A stretch of DNA of 64,000 nt from Nocardia aurantiaca. Lineage in GTDB: Bacteria > Actinomycetota > Actinomycetes > Mycobacteriales > Mycobacteriaceae. The notes beneath the pieces were generated by a model that made no database searches, had not been told where the DNA came from, and worked only from the letters and a program-made list of their open reading frames with translations. The stretch covers positions 62,001-126,000 of the forward strand of contig NZ_WMBB01000012.1 of NCBI RefSeq assembly GCF_009708175.1. Direction: 5' to 3'. This document shows positions 43,760-51,832 of this stretch, one piece after another. A program made the position numbers and the translations under genes. Within the stretch, counting starts at the first letter, position 1. Each line of letters begins with the position of its first letter.

Positions 43760-45262
43760 ATGACGCGGCATGTCGACGTACTGATCATCGGGGCCGGCCT
43801 CTCCGGTATCGGCATGGCCTGCCATCTGACCCGGGAAAAGACCGGGCGCAGCTACCTGATCCTGGAGCGCCGGACCGCCATCGGCGGCACCTGGGACCTG
43901 TTCAAATACCCCGGCATCCGGTCGGACTCCGACATGTACACCTTCGGCTACGGCTTCCGGCCCTGGCACGGCACCAAGGTGCTCGCCGACGGACCGCGCA
44001 TTCGCCAGTACATCGAGGACACCGCCGCCGAGTACGGCGTCACCGACCACATCCGCTTCGGCCGCAAGGTCACCAAGACCTCATGGACCAGCGACGAGGG
44101 CGGGTGGACCGTCGAGGTGCTCGACGAGCGCACCGGCAAGACCGAGACCTACACCAGCGACTTCCTCATCGGCTGCACCGGGTACTACGACTACGACAAC
44201 GGCTACCGGCCGCGGTTCCCGGGCGAGGAGAACTTCGGCGGGCAGATCGTGCACCCGCAGCACTGGCCCGAGGACCTGGACTACCGCGGCAAGCGCGTGG
44301 TCGTCATCGGCAGTGGCGCGACCGCCATCACGCTCATCCCGGCCATGAGCACCGATGCCGCGCACGTCACCATGCTGCAGCGCTCGCCCACCTACATCGC
44401 CGCGCTGCCCGCCGACGACCCCGTCGCGGTCGGCTTCAAGTTCGCGAAAGTGCCTGCCGCCATTGCCTACAAGGCGGGCCGGGCGCGCAATATCGCGCTG
44501 CAGCGGGCCAGCTACCAGCTCTCGCGCACCAACCCGAAGCTGTCGGCCAAGCTCATGCTGGCCGCGGTGCGCGCGCAGGTCGGGCCGGACATCGATATGA
44601 AGCACTTCACCCCGAACTACAATCCGTGGGACCAGCGCCTGTGCGTGGTGCCCAACGGCGACCTGTTCCGGGTGCTGCGCAGGGGCGAGGCGTCCATCGT
44701 CACCGACACCATCGAGACATTCACCGAGAAGGGCATCCGCCTGTCCTCGGGCGAGGAGCTCGAGGCCGACATCGTGGTCAGCGCAACGGGTCTCACCGTG
44801 CAGATGCTCGGCGGCGCGCAGCTCGAGGTGGACGGGCAGACCCTGGCCACCCGGGATCTGGTGGCCTACAAGGGCGCGCTTCTCGGCACCGTGCCGAACA
44901 TGATGGTGATCCTGGGCTACACCAACGCCTCCTGGACCCTCAAGGCCGATCTGGCCGCGGAGTACTTCTGCCGCCTGCTGAACCACATGCGCGACAATGG
45001 ATACACCGAGGTCGTCGCGATCCCCGAGGAGGGCGACCGCTCCGAGGCGTCGCTCATGGGCGGCGCGCTGACCTCCGGTTACATCCAGCGCGGCGACGGC
45101 GTGATGCCCCGTCAGGGCACCCGCGGCCCGTGGCAGGTCGTCAACAATTACTTCCGGGACCGCGCGCTGCTGCGCAAGGCCCCGCTGGAGGACGGCATTC
45201 TGCGCTTCCGCCGCACCACCCGGAAGACCGCACCGGTCACCGCCGAAACCCGTTCGGCCTGA
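43760..45262 (+). CDS. EthA-like Baeyer-Villiger flavin monooxygenase
   Basis: This 500-residue FAD/NADPH enzyme has VDVLIIGAGLSGIGMACHL at the N-terminus, GGTWDLFKYPGIRSDSDMYT, the monooxygenase fingerprint in the FxGxxxHxxxWP form (FGGQIVHPQHWP), and a second Rossmann motif VVVIGSGATAITL. Close resemblance to mycobacterial EthA, which oxidises ketones and activates ethionamide, is clear. No EthR-type TetR gene is adjacent. It is full length, in contrast to the remnant at 22.6 kb. Confidence 0.92.
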   Translation: MTRHVDVLIIGAGLSGIGMACHLTREKTGRSYLILERRTAIGGTWDLFKYPGIRSDSDMYTFGYGFRPWHGTKVLADGPRIRQYIEDTAAEYGVTDHIRFGRKVTKTSWTSDEGGWTVEVLDERTGKTETYTSDFLIGCTGYYDYDNGYRPRFPGEENFGGQIVHPQHWPEDLDYRGKRVVVIGSGATAITLIPAMSTDAAHVTMLQRSPTYIAALPADDPVAVGFKFAKVPAAIAYKAGRARNIALQRASYQLSRTNPKLSAKLMLAAVRAQVGPDIDMKHFTPNYNPWDQRLCVVPNGDLFRVLRRGEASIVTDTIETFTEKGIRLSSGEELEADIVVSATGLTVQMLGGAQLEVDGQTLATRDLVAYKGALLGTVPNMMVILGYTNASWTLKADLAAEYFCRLLNHMRDNGYTEVVAIPEEGDRSEASLMGGALTSGYIQRGDGVMPRQGTRGPWQVVNNYFRDRALLRKAPLEDGILRFRRTTRKTAPVTAETRSA

Positions 45263-45311
45263 CGCCTTCTCGCCCGCGAGCCCGGCCGTGCCCCCGTGTA
45301 CGGCCGGTGGT

Positions 45312-45497
45312 TCACGAGGCGGTGACGGCCACCCCTCCCGCCGTCACCGCCATCGCCACCCGCGAGAGCGGGAGCATTCCCTCGCCGACCAGGGCCGCCG
45401 TCGTGTCCACGAACCAGAACGGTTGCGGTGCGGGCATGTTCACCGGGAGTGGCGGCGAGCTGATTACGCCGATCGAGCTGGATCTCCGGTGGGTCAT
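45312..45497 (-). CDS. Small peptide gene, unknown
   Basis: This encodes a 61-residue peptide beginning THRRSSSIGVISSPPLPV and ending in a small-residue-rich tail (MAVTAGGVAVTAS). An aromatic PFWFVDTTAAL core lies in the middle. GGGAGGAG stands directly before the ATG at normal spacing, which supports translation. I recognise no family. It follows the 116-residue gene by 52 bp on the same strand and is separated by the XRE operon promoter region from the aminotransferase fusion. A role as precursor peptide or small regulator is possible but unproven. Confidence 0.5.
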   Translation of the reverse strand: MTHRRSSSIGVISSPPLPVNMPAPQPFWFVDTTAALVGEGMLPLSRVAMAVTAGGVAVTAS

Positions 45498-45549
45498 GAG
45501 ATCTCCTCCCGGGATCTCGAAAACCGGTGCCGGTCAGCGGATTCGCCGA

Positions 45550-45900
45550 TCAGCCATGGACCGGGGCGGCCCGATGGGGCGGCGCGGCCGAATCGGTCCG
45601 CCGTTCCTGCCGGTCGGACCGATTCCACAGCCGCACAAGAACTTCGCGCAGCGTGAAGCCGAGCTCACCGGCCAGCAACTCGGCCACCTCCAGGGCCTGG
45701 TCGAGATCCTCGGGGTCCGGATCGCTCAGTATCTCGTCGAGCAGCATGGCGTGGCACGCCGCCTCGAGGGAGAACAAGCGGTCCGGGGCCCAGGTGAGGC
45801 GCCAGCTGTCATCGGAAGGAGTTGTGCGAATTGCCATTTCGGGCGTCTTGTCGCTGCGGATCACCCAGGGCCGGTGCTGGGGTTTCATCTCGAGGGCCAT
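45550..45900 (-). CDS. Hypothetical 116-residue protein
   Basis: This small protein is acidic in the middle and basic at the end. Residues about 25-85 (DSWRLTWAPDRLFSLEAACHAMLL followed by LDQALEVAELLAGELGFTLREVLVRLW) look like a helical domain. The tail is disordered and Arg/Pro-rich. No signal or membrane segment is present. The ATG at 45900 has GGAGG but about 12 bases away; ATG 45888 is an alternative. I cannot place it in a family. It is divergent from the XRE gene and in tandem with the 61-residue peptide gene. Confidence 0.6.
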   Translation of the reverse strand: MALEMKPQHRPWVIRSDKTPEMAIRTTPSDDSWRLTWAPDRLFSLEAACHAMLLDEILSDPDPEDLDQALEVAELLAGELGFTLREVLVRLWNRSDRQERRTDSAAPPHRAAPVHG

Positions 45901-46278
45901 GAGGTTTCGGGCACCTCCTCGAAAGCGGTTGTAGCACAAGGATACTTCAGCGCAGGGATGGCACATAGCGAGAAGATTTGCTCATGATCGATACAAGATA
46001 AGCGCACGGTGCTAATAAGTAAGCGTCGTGCACTGTTCGTATCTCGAATATCGCAAATATCAGGCGTCTTCCGCTGCTAAAAGCGCATTACGGTCCAGCC
46101 GAAGGTGTAGCTGGGCGATGTCTCGCCTGTCCATCCTGGGTGATTTGACCGGTTAACCTGTCCGGTAAACGAATCCGGAGAAGCCTGCACGTTTCGTAAT
46201 GGCAAAAATGACACAGCGTGCTTAGGATGAGCTACGCGTGACACGTCTGAGCAATGCAGAACATGATGGGAGACGAGC
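45901..46278. promoter_or_regulatory. AT-richer divergent control region of the XRE operon
   Basis: These 378 bp are visibly less GC-rich than the flanks (for example ATAAGCGCACGGTGCTAATA and ATCTCGAATATCGCAAATAT). They contain the direct repeat CCGGTTAAC / CCGGTAAAC at 46149-46157 and 46162-46170, with an 8-bp palindrome GGTTAACC inside, a plausible binding site for the XRE protein. No coding sequence is supported. Confidence 0.5.
46149..46170. promoter_or_regulatory. Direct repeat, candidate XRE operator
   Basis: CCGGTTAAC and CCGGTAAAC (8 of 9 identical) are offset by 13 bp. The left copy includes the GGTTAACC palindrome. The sites lie 109-130 bp before the XRE start in the divergent control region. 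Confidence 0.4.
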
Positions 46279-47298
46279 ATGTCTCGCTCGGCCTCGGACG
46301 GCGAGCCTATCGGCGCGGTGGTCAAGCGACTGCGCCGGCAACGCAATCTCACCCAGGAGGCGTTGGCCGAACGGGTCGGCTGCTCGCGCAGTCTGATTCA
46401 GCAGATCGAGAACGGCAAACGCATACCGCCGCGCCTGCAACGGGAGAAATTGAGCGCGGTCCTGGGCGAACGCCTCCCCGGCCTCGGTGAGGAGACCGAT
46501 GCCGAGGCCGCCATCAGTGACCTGCGCATCCGCTTCGACATCCTGCTGAGTCGGAAGCCGGATCTAGCCGACCGGGTTCTCACCCTCGCGCAGAGCCTCG
46601 CCGCGCTCGACGACACGGGCGAGGAACTCGTCCCGCTCCGGGAGATCGCCGAGCGGCAGCTGGCCCGGGCCGAGGAGGTCCTGATCCAGATCCCTTCCGG
46701 CAGCGTCGTTGTGCGGGAATGGAATACGGTCATCGACTGGCTCACCGTCCTGGATCGCGCGCGGGAGCGGATCTGCGCGATCCACAGCGCCGAACTGGGA
46801 GCGATCGGCGGCGACGTCGGCGACGAGTATCACCGGGCAATCCTCGCGAAGGCGCAGTCCGGTGTGTCGGTGCAGCGTGTCTATGTCCTGGACGACGTCG
46901 TGGACGTGACCCTCTATGAGGACAAGCTCTGGCAGCAGGTCAAGGCGAAGGTGGAAACCATACTGGTGAACCGGGAGTTCGCTCCCAATGCGCAGGGCAT
47001 GCTGATTGTCGACGACAGCTATGTCCTGGCGGGCGATTACGATTTCCGCCGCCGCGAGCGGGACTCCAGCAGATTCTCGTCACTGTGGCAGGACGTCCAG
47101 GCCGCACACCGCAAATTCAACCATCTTCGTGACCTCAGGAGCTTCGGAAAGGCGCTTGTAGTCAACGATCTCGTCGAGCGGACGGGACTGGCCCGGTTCG
47201 AGCGCTTGGACCAGGAAGACTGCCGTGGCCGTTTTCAGGAGGCGCTGCGTCGGGCGTGGACCAACGAGGAGCCCGGATCCGAAGGCGCGCCCAGATGA
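46279..47298 (+). CDS. XRE regulator with unusual C-terminal domain
   Basis: This 339-residue protein has an N-terminal Cro/C1-type HTH (about 10-66, IGAVVKRLRRQRNLTQEALAERVGCSRSLIQQIENGKR). A helical linker leads to a second domain of about 170 residues (VVREWNTVIDWLTVLDRARERICAIHS through VLDDVVD and YDFRRRERD) that vaguely recalls PLD-like sensor domains but has no HxK motif. It lacks the DUF5753 tail of common actinobacterial XRE proteins. GGGAGACGAGC precedes ATG 46279. Its TGA overlaps the ATG of the aminotransferase fusion, so the two are coupled and the protein probably controls that enzyme. Confidence 0.88.
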   Translation: MSRSASDGEPIGAVVKRLRRQRNLTQEALAERVGCSRSLIQQIENGKRIPPRLQREKLSAVLGERLPGLGEETDAEAAISDLRIRFDILLSRKPDLADRVLTLAQSLAALDDTGEELVPLREIAERQLARAEEVLIQIPSGSVVVREWNTVIDWLTVLDRARERICAIHSAELGAIGGDVGDEYHRAILAKAQSGVSVQRVYVLDDVVDVTLYEDKLWQQVKAKVETILVNREFAPNAQGMLIVDDSYVLAGDYDFRRRERDSSRFSSLWQDVQAAHRKFNHLRDLRSFGKALVVNDLVERTGLARFERLDQEDCRGRFQEALRRAWTNEEPGSEGAPR

Positions 47299-49694
47299 GC
47301 CGAGGGGTCGCGGCCTCGCAGTCGCTGGACCCGGTCGACGTGGCGGACCGTTCCGACCAGCGCAAGCAGATCGCGCGGAGGTATCTCGACAGCGACAGCC
47401 GTTTTCCCGGGACGAACGGCCGCAGCCATCGCGGGATCATCGACGCCTATCACGGCGAGACCGGCCTGCCCATGGACGAGAACGCCGTGGCGGCCCTCAA
47501 CAACGCATGGGCGGAGGTGATGGCCGGTCATGGCGCCGCGGGCGGCGGGAACCTCACCGACGGCCGGGACGGGACGCCGTACGCCAAGAGACAGCCACTG
47601 GTTTTGCGGAGACTGGCCGCGGAGCGGCTTTTCGCGCGGATATCGCGGCCTGTTGCCGGCATGCCCGGTGTCGACATCGATCCCGGCGAGGTGATCGTCG
47701 GTCCCTATTCGAGCACCGTCCTGTTGGAGGAGGCGATCGCCACGCTGGCCCGGCCGGGCGGTGTCCTGGTATGCCCGGAGGGCTACTACAAGAGTGTGGC
47801 CGGGCACGTCGCCAAGTTCGGCCTGCGAATGGCGGCCAGTAGCGTGACCGGCGACAACGACTTCAGGATCGATCCCGATTCCCTCGAGCGAACGCTGAAA
47901 TCCCATGCGGCGCAGGGAAACCTGTGTGGCGTCCTGCTGACCCTACCCGGCAACCCGGTGGTCGCCGACTACACGGTCGAGCAGCTGGTCGAGATCGGCC
48001 GCGTCCTCGTCGCCGCCGAGGTGCCGGTGATCTGCGATATGTCGTTCGACCTGCTCGTCGAGGGACATATACCGATCGCGTCGATCGTCGTTCCCACGGC
48101 CCGCGGGCCGGTCCGTCTGTACGACCGTGTCCTCAGCATCACCGGTAATTCCAAGGCGTTCAATGCCTTCGGTCCGTGCAAGCTCGGTGCGGCGTGTTCG
48201 GGCGACAAGGTGTGGTTGGCCTCGGTTCGCGAGCGTCTGCGCGTCGCGTTCCAGCGTGAGACGACGCATCTGGTCCGGGCCACGATCGAGGGCACCTCGG
48301 AGGACTACCTGATCCGCAACCGCACACTGCTCCGGGAGCGGATGGCAACCGCACGGGCCCTGGTGGCCGGGATCAATGCCGGATTCGGCACCGAGCTGCT
48401 GCGGTGCCTGGGCAGCCAGGACGGCATGTTCCTCACCATCGAATTCGATGCCGAGGTGATGTCGGCGGCGGCGGTACGGTCCAGCGCGGATCTGGAGGAC
48501 CTGCTGCTGATTTCGGCCGGTGTCGACTGCGTCGCACTGGACCGCACCGGATCACGTCGAATGGGCGTGCGGCTCAATGTGACAACGCCCCGGCGTGCTA
48601 CCGGCGAAGTGGGCCCCGGCCTGGTACCCGAGTTGTTCGACCGCATCGAGCGCCTGCTCCAGCGGATCGACGACGGCATGACGTATTCCGGCGCCCTGCT
48701 GGAACGCCGCATTCCCGCCCGCTCCCCGCGCGTCACCACCGTCGGCGTGCTGCGCGAAACCGCCGCGGACGAGTTGCGTGTCGCCTCGACCCCCGACGAT
48801 GTGACGGCCTTGGTCCGGAGCGGGCTGAAAGTGGTGGTGGAGCAGGATGCCGGCCGGTGGGCCACCTTCGACGACGCCGACTATCGGGCCGCGGGGGCCT
48901 CGGTGGTGCCCGGACCGGAGTCGGTCTTCGCTGCCGCCGACCTGATCACATGGGTGAAACCGCCTGCCTACGACCTCGATACGATGCCGACCAGAACCGG
49001 GCAACTGCTGCTCGGGTTCCAGGATCCGGTGAAACGCCGCCGGTCCATTCACCGGCTGAGTCAATACGGGGTCGAGTCGGTGGCTTTCGAGCACATGCCG
49101 CCGGATCTCGAAACGGCCCAGCTCGATCCGCTGAGCGCCATGAGCCGGATCGCCGGTGAAGTGGCGTACCTGGAGGGGCGCGGGCAGCTGCGCGATCAGG
49201 ATCCGGATTGCGTGGTGTGTGCCCTGGTCATCGGCTGTGGGCAAGCCGGGCTCGCGGCCATCGACGCCGCGGTCCGCTCCGGCGATGTACCGCCGGCCGC
49301 GATCGGCAGCCGTGTCGAGCAGCGCGCGGTCGCATTCGCACACGGCGCGAAGAGGTTCGTCCTCGATCCGGATCCGGCTATGGTCGCCCGCTGTATCGCT
49401 TCCGTCCGGCCGAATCTGGTGGTGTGCGCCGCAGGGCGTCGCGGGAGGCCCGCACCGGTGCTACTCGACCGGGAGGGTCTGGCGGCGCTCCCGTTCGGTA
49501 CGGTGGTGGTCGATTTGACGGCCAAAGCCGGTGGCAACTGTGTGGTGACCCGCGTCGACGACACGGTGACGCTGGCCAATAATGTCACCGTGGTGAGCCG
49601 TTCCAACTTCCCTTCCGCCCGTCCGGATATCGCGAGCCGTGCCTACGGCGCGGCGGCGGCCACCGCGATTCTGGGGTACAGCGCGGCCACATAG
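47295..49694 (+). CDS. Aminotransferase / AlaDH-PntA-like dehydrogenase fusion
   Basis: This 799-residue two-domain enzyme begins with a fold-type I PLP aminotransferase (about 30-460) with TLPGNPVVADYTVEQL, VICDMSFDLLV and PLP Lys287 in ITGNSKAFNAFGPCKLG. Residues about 480-799 resemble alanine dehydrogenase/transhydrogenase PntA: VGVLRETAADELRVAST, WVKPPAYD, LDPLSAMSRIAGEVAYLEG and the NAD(P) motif GCGQAG at 647-652. The alanine-dehydrogenase His near YLHLA is absent, so PntA-like or opine/saccharopine-like reductive chemistry is more likely. No membrane helices are seen. Fusion suggests channelling of an imine or keto acid. It is coupled to the XRE gene by ATGA. Confidence 0.85.
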   Translation: MSRGVAASQSLDPVDVADRSDQRKQIARRYLDSDSRFPGTNGRSHRGIIDAYHGETGLPMDENAVAALNNAWAEVMAGHGAAGGGNLTDGRDGTPYAKRQPLVLRRLAAERLFARISRPVAGMPGVDIDPGEVIVGPYSSTVLLEEAIATLARPGGVLVCPEGYYKSVAGHVAKFGLRMAASSVTGDNDFRIDPDSLERTLKSHAAQGNLCGVLLTLPGNPVVADYTVEQLVEIGRVLVAAEVPVICDMSFDLLVEGHIPIASIVVPTARGPVRLYDRVLSITGNSKAFNAFGPCKLGAACSGDKVWLASVRERLRVAFQRETTHLVRATIEGTSEDYLIRNRTLLRERMATARALVAGINAGFGTELLRCLGSQDGMFLTIEFDAEVMSAAAVRSSADLEDLLLISAGVDCVALDRTGSRRMGVRLNVTTPRRATGEVGPGLVPELFDRIERLLQRIDDGMTYSGALLERRIPARSPRVTTVGVLRETAADELRVASTPDDVTALVRSGLKVVVEQDAGRWATFDDADYRAAGASVVPGPESVFAAADLITWVKPPAYDLDTMPTRTGQLLLGFQDPVKRRRSIHRLSQYGVESVAFEHMPPDLETAQLDPLSAMSRIAGEVAYLEGRGQLRDQDPDCVVCALVIGCGQAGLAAIDAAVRSGDVPPAAIGSRVEQRAVAFAHGAKRFVLDPDPAMVARCIASVRPNLVVCAAGRRGRPAPVLLDREGLAALPFGTVVVDLTAKAGGNCVVTRVDDTVTLANNVTVVSRSNFPSARPDIASRAYGAAAATAILGYSAAT

Positions 49695-49739
49695 ATCAGG
49701 CGGAAGGGATGTCATCCCACGCCTGAGCGTATGCCGCGC

Positions 49740-50732
49740 TCAGCGCAGCGCGGGAATGACCTCGCGCTCGAAGAGTTCCAGGCCCGAGGTGTCGTAGGCG
49801 ATTTCGGGGAAGTAGTGGATGGCGTAGGCGAGGCCGAGATCCTTGATGCCCGAGAGCCTTTCGACGATCTGCTCGGGGGTGCCGACGCCGAGGGAGCCAC
49901 GGAACAGATCCTTCACGTGCTGTGCCGCGCCTTCGGCGCCGACGAACGGGGTCAGCCGCGCTTCCAGCTGGGACAGGCGATCCTGGACCTCGGCGTCGGT
50001 CGCGCCGACCAGGGTGTTGAAGTTGGAGCCGCGGGTGATGGCGTCGAAATCCGTTCCGACCTCGGAACAGTGCGTGCGCAGCAGTTCGGACTTCCGGGCG
50101 AACGTCTCCGGATCGCCCGCGAAGTTGGTGTACTGCGCGTGCTTTGCCGCGATCCGCAGCGTCACCTTCTCGCCTCCGCCCGCGATCCAGATCGGAATCC
50201 CGCCCTCCTGCACCGGAAGCGGGCGCACGATCGCGCCGTCGACCTGGTAGTGCTTGCCGTCGAGGGTGGCCTTACCGGTGGTCCACGCCTGCTCGAGGAT
50301 CTGCACGCCTTCGTCGAGACGCCCCAATCGCACACCGGCGGAGGGGAATCCGTAGCCGTAGGCGCGCCATTCGTGTTCGTACCAGCCGCCGCCGATGCCC
50401 ATCTCCACGCGGCCGCCCGAGATGAGGTCCACGGTGGCGGCGACCTTGGCCAGGTAGGCCGGATTCCGGTAGCTCATGGCGGTGCACATCTGGCCCAGCC
50501 GGATGCGTGCGGTGCTCGCGGCCAGCGCCGACATGAGCGACCACGCCTCGTGGGTCGCCTCCTCGGTGGGCACCGGCACGGTGTGGAAGTGGTCGTAGAC
50601 CCACAGGGACTCCCAGGCGTCCCCGGAATCCGCGCGCTGGGCCAGGTCCCGCATCACTCCCCATTGCGCGGCGGGGTCGATGCCGACCAGGTCGAGTCGC
50701 CAGCCCTGCGGGATGAAGATGCCGAAACGCAC
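49740..50732 (-). CDS. LLM class (F420/FMN) oxidoreductase
   Basis: This 330-residue luciferase-like monooxygenase-fold protein has MRFGIFIPQGWRLDL at the start, LWVYDHFHTVP, RIRLGQMCTAMSYRNPAYLAKVAATVDLISGGR and GIGGGWYEHEW. This subgroup in Nocardia and Mycobacterium usually uses F420, but cofactor identity cannot be settled from sequence. GAGGAG precedes the GTG start. It is convergent with the aminotransferase fusion, 45 bp away, and 113 bp from a MarR gene. Confidence 0.9.
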   Translation of the reverse strand: MRFGIFIPQGWRLDLVGIDPAAQWGVMRDLAQRADSGDAWESLWVYDHFHTVPVPTEEATHEAWSLMSALAASTARIRLGQMCTAMSYRNPAYLAKVAATVDLISGGRVEMGIGGGWYEHEWRAYGYGFPSAGVRLGRLDEGVQILEQAWTTGKATLDGKHYQVDGAIVRPLPVQEGGIPIWIAGGGEKVTLRIAAKHAQYTNFAGDPETFARKSELLRTHCSEVGTDFDAITRGSNFNTLVGATDAEVQDRLSQLEARLTPFVGAEGAAQHVKDLFRGSLGVGTPEQIVERLSGIKDLGLAYAIHYFPEIAYDTSGLELFEREVIPALR

Positions 50733-50845
50733 GAGATATCTCCTCTGGTCGAATCATTCCGATCGAATCCGGTGGGATCGATTCCCGCGTCCACTGTTCC
50801 CGTCGCCCGCCCGCTGGGCAACCGTTCGGTACAGCCCGCGCCGAA

Positions 50846-51313
50846 CTACGGCGCGCCGACTCCGGGCGAGGCTATCTCGGTCGGGGCCAGCACCTTGCGC
50901 AGCGCCGCGGCCACGGTCTCGAGTTCGGCCGGATCGAGCTTGCCGCCGAAGCGCCGCTCGATTCCGGCCAGGTAGTGCGGCGCGGCCTCGCGGAAGCGGC
51001 GGCGGCCCGTGTCGGTGATGCTCACGAATGCCGAACGCCCGTCGTCCGGGTTGGATTCGCGCCGCACCAGCCCGTCCGACTCCATCTCGGTCACCAGCCG
51101 GCTGACCCGGGTACGGCTGAGCACCACGCGTTCACCCAGATCGCTCATCCGGAGCCGGTGCGGCCCATCGAGTTCCAGCAGCACGTCGTACCAGCTCAGC
51201 GGGAGCCCGGTGGCGCGTCGCAGTTCGGCGTCGAGTTCGGGCACGAGCCTGGCGTGGACCTGCAGGAGCGCGGCCCAGGCGTGCACGGCGGGAAGGGATC
51301 GGGATGCGGACAC
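50846..51313 (-). CDS. MarR family regulator
   Basis: This MarR regulator of about 155 residues has a winged HTH at about 55-110 (LRMSDLGERVVLSRTRVSRLVTEMESDGLVRRESNPDDGRS). The start is uncertain: GTG 51313 is chosen, while GTG 51346 would add 11 residues. It is divergent from a rhodanese gene over about 80 bp that contain two GTGC-rich inverted repeats, so control of the rhodanese gene is likely. No Cys suitable for thiol sensing is evident. Confidence 0.88.
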   Translation of the reverse strand: MSASRSLPAVHAWAALLQVHARLVPELDAELRRATGLPLSWYDVLLELDGPHRLRMSDLGERVVLSRTRVSRLVTEMESDGLVRRESNPDDGRSAFVSITDTGRRRFREAAPHYLAGIERRFGGKLDPAELETVAAALRKVLAPTEIASPGVGAP

Positions 51314-51334
51314 CCGCCCATCATAACCAGTTGC

Positions 51335-51368
51335 GTGCGCGCGCACTCAAATAGTAGCGTGCACACGC
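51335..51368. promoter_or_regulatory. Two inverted repeats between MarR and rhodanese
   Basis: GTGCGCGCGCAC (51335-51346) is a perfect 12-bp palindrome. GCGTG-CA-CACGC (51357-51368) is a second inverted repeat with 5-bp arms. Their centres are 22 bp apart, two DNA turns, fitting paired MarR dimers on one face. Confidence 0.6.
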
Positions 51369-51393
51369 ACATAATTTTCGGGAAAGGAACCCC

Positions 51394-51717
51394 ATGACCG
51401 CACTCATCACGCGCGCCGAACTCGTCGAGGAGATCGAGGCCGGTTCGGTCATCGTGCTGGACGCCCTGGGCGGCGAGTACTACGCCGAGGCCCACCTTCC
51501 CGGTGCGCTCGCGCTGGTCGAGGCCGAGGTGGAAAACCTCGCACCACAACTGCTTCCGGATCGTGACGCGGCCATCGTCACCTACTGCTCCAATGCCGCG
51601 TGCCCCAATAGTCAGAACGTGGCCACCAAGCTGGAGCGCCTGGGCTACACCAATGTCCGCAAGTATCGCGACGGCATTCAGGATTGGGTCGAGGCGGGCC
51701 TGCCCGTCGAAAGCTGA
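51394..51717 (+). CDS. Rhodanese-like sulfurtransferase
   Basis: This is a 107-residue single-domain rhodanese. The catalytic Cys65 lies in TYCSNAACPNS, a loop slightly different from the CRxGxR/T loop of classical enzymes, and an LPGAL segment and the C-terminal DGIQDWVEAGLPVE are conserved. It may transfer sulfane sulfur or act in redox chemistry. AAAGGA precedes the ATG. A MarR gene is divergent. Confidence 0.9.
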   Translation: MTALITRAELVEEIEAGSVIVLDALGGEYYAEAHLPGALALVEAEVENLAPQLLPDRDAAIVTYCSNAACPNSQNVATKLERLGYTNVRKYRDGIQDWVEAGLPVES

Positions 51718-51832
51718 GCACGCACACCGCGAATCGCCCGCCCCCGTCGCGACGCGCGGCGGGGAGCGGCGGATTGTCCCAGACGCGTTACGATGCCTCG
51801 GTTAGTTCGATCTCCGACGGAGGGGCGCACCG

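Noticed and set aside
43714..45987. A 757-codon frame overlapping the EthA-like gene in another frame
   Set aside because: Arg/Gly/His-rich shadow translation; the other frame has every flavin monooxygenase motif.
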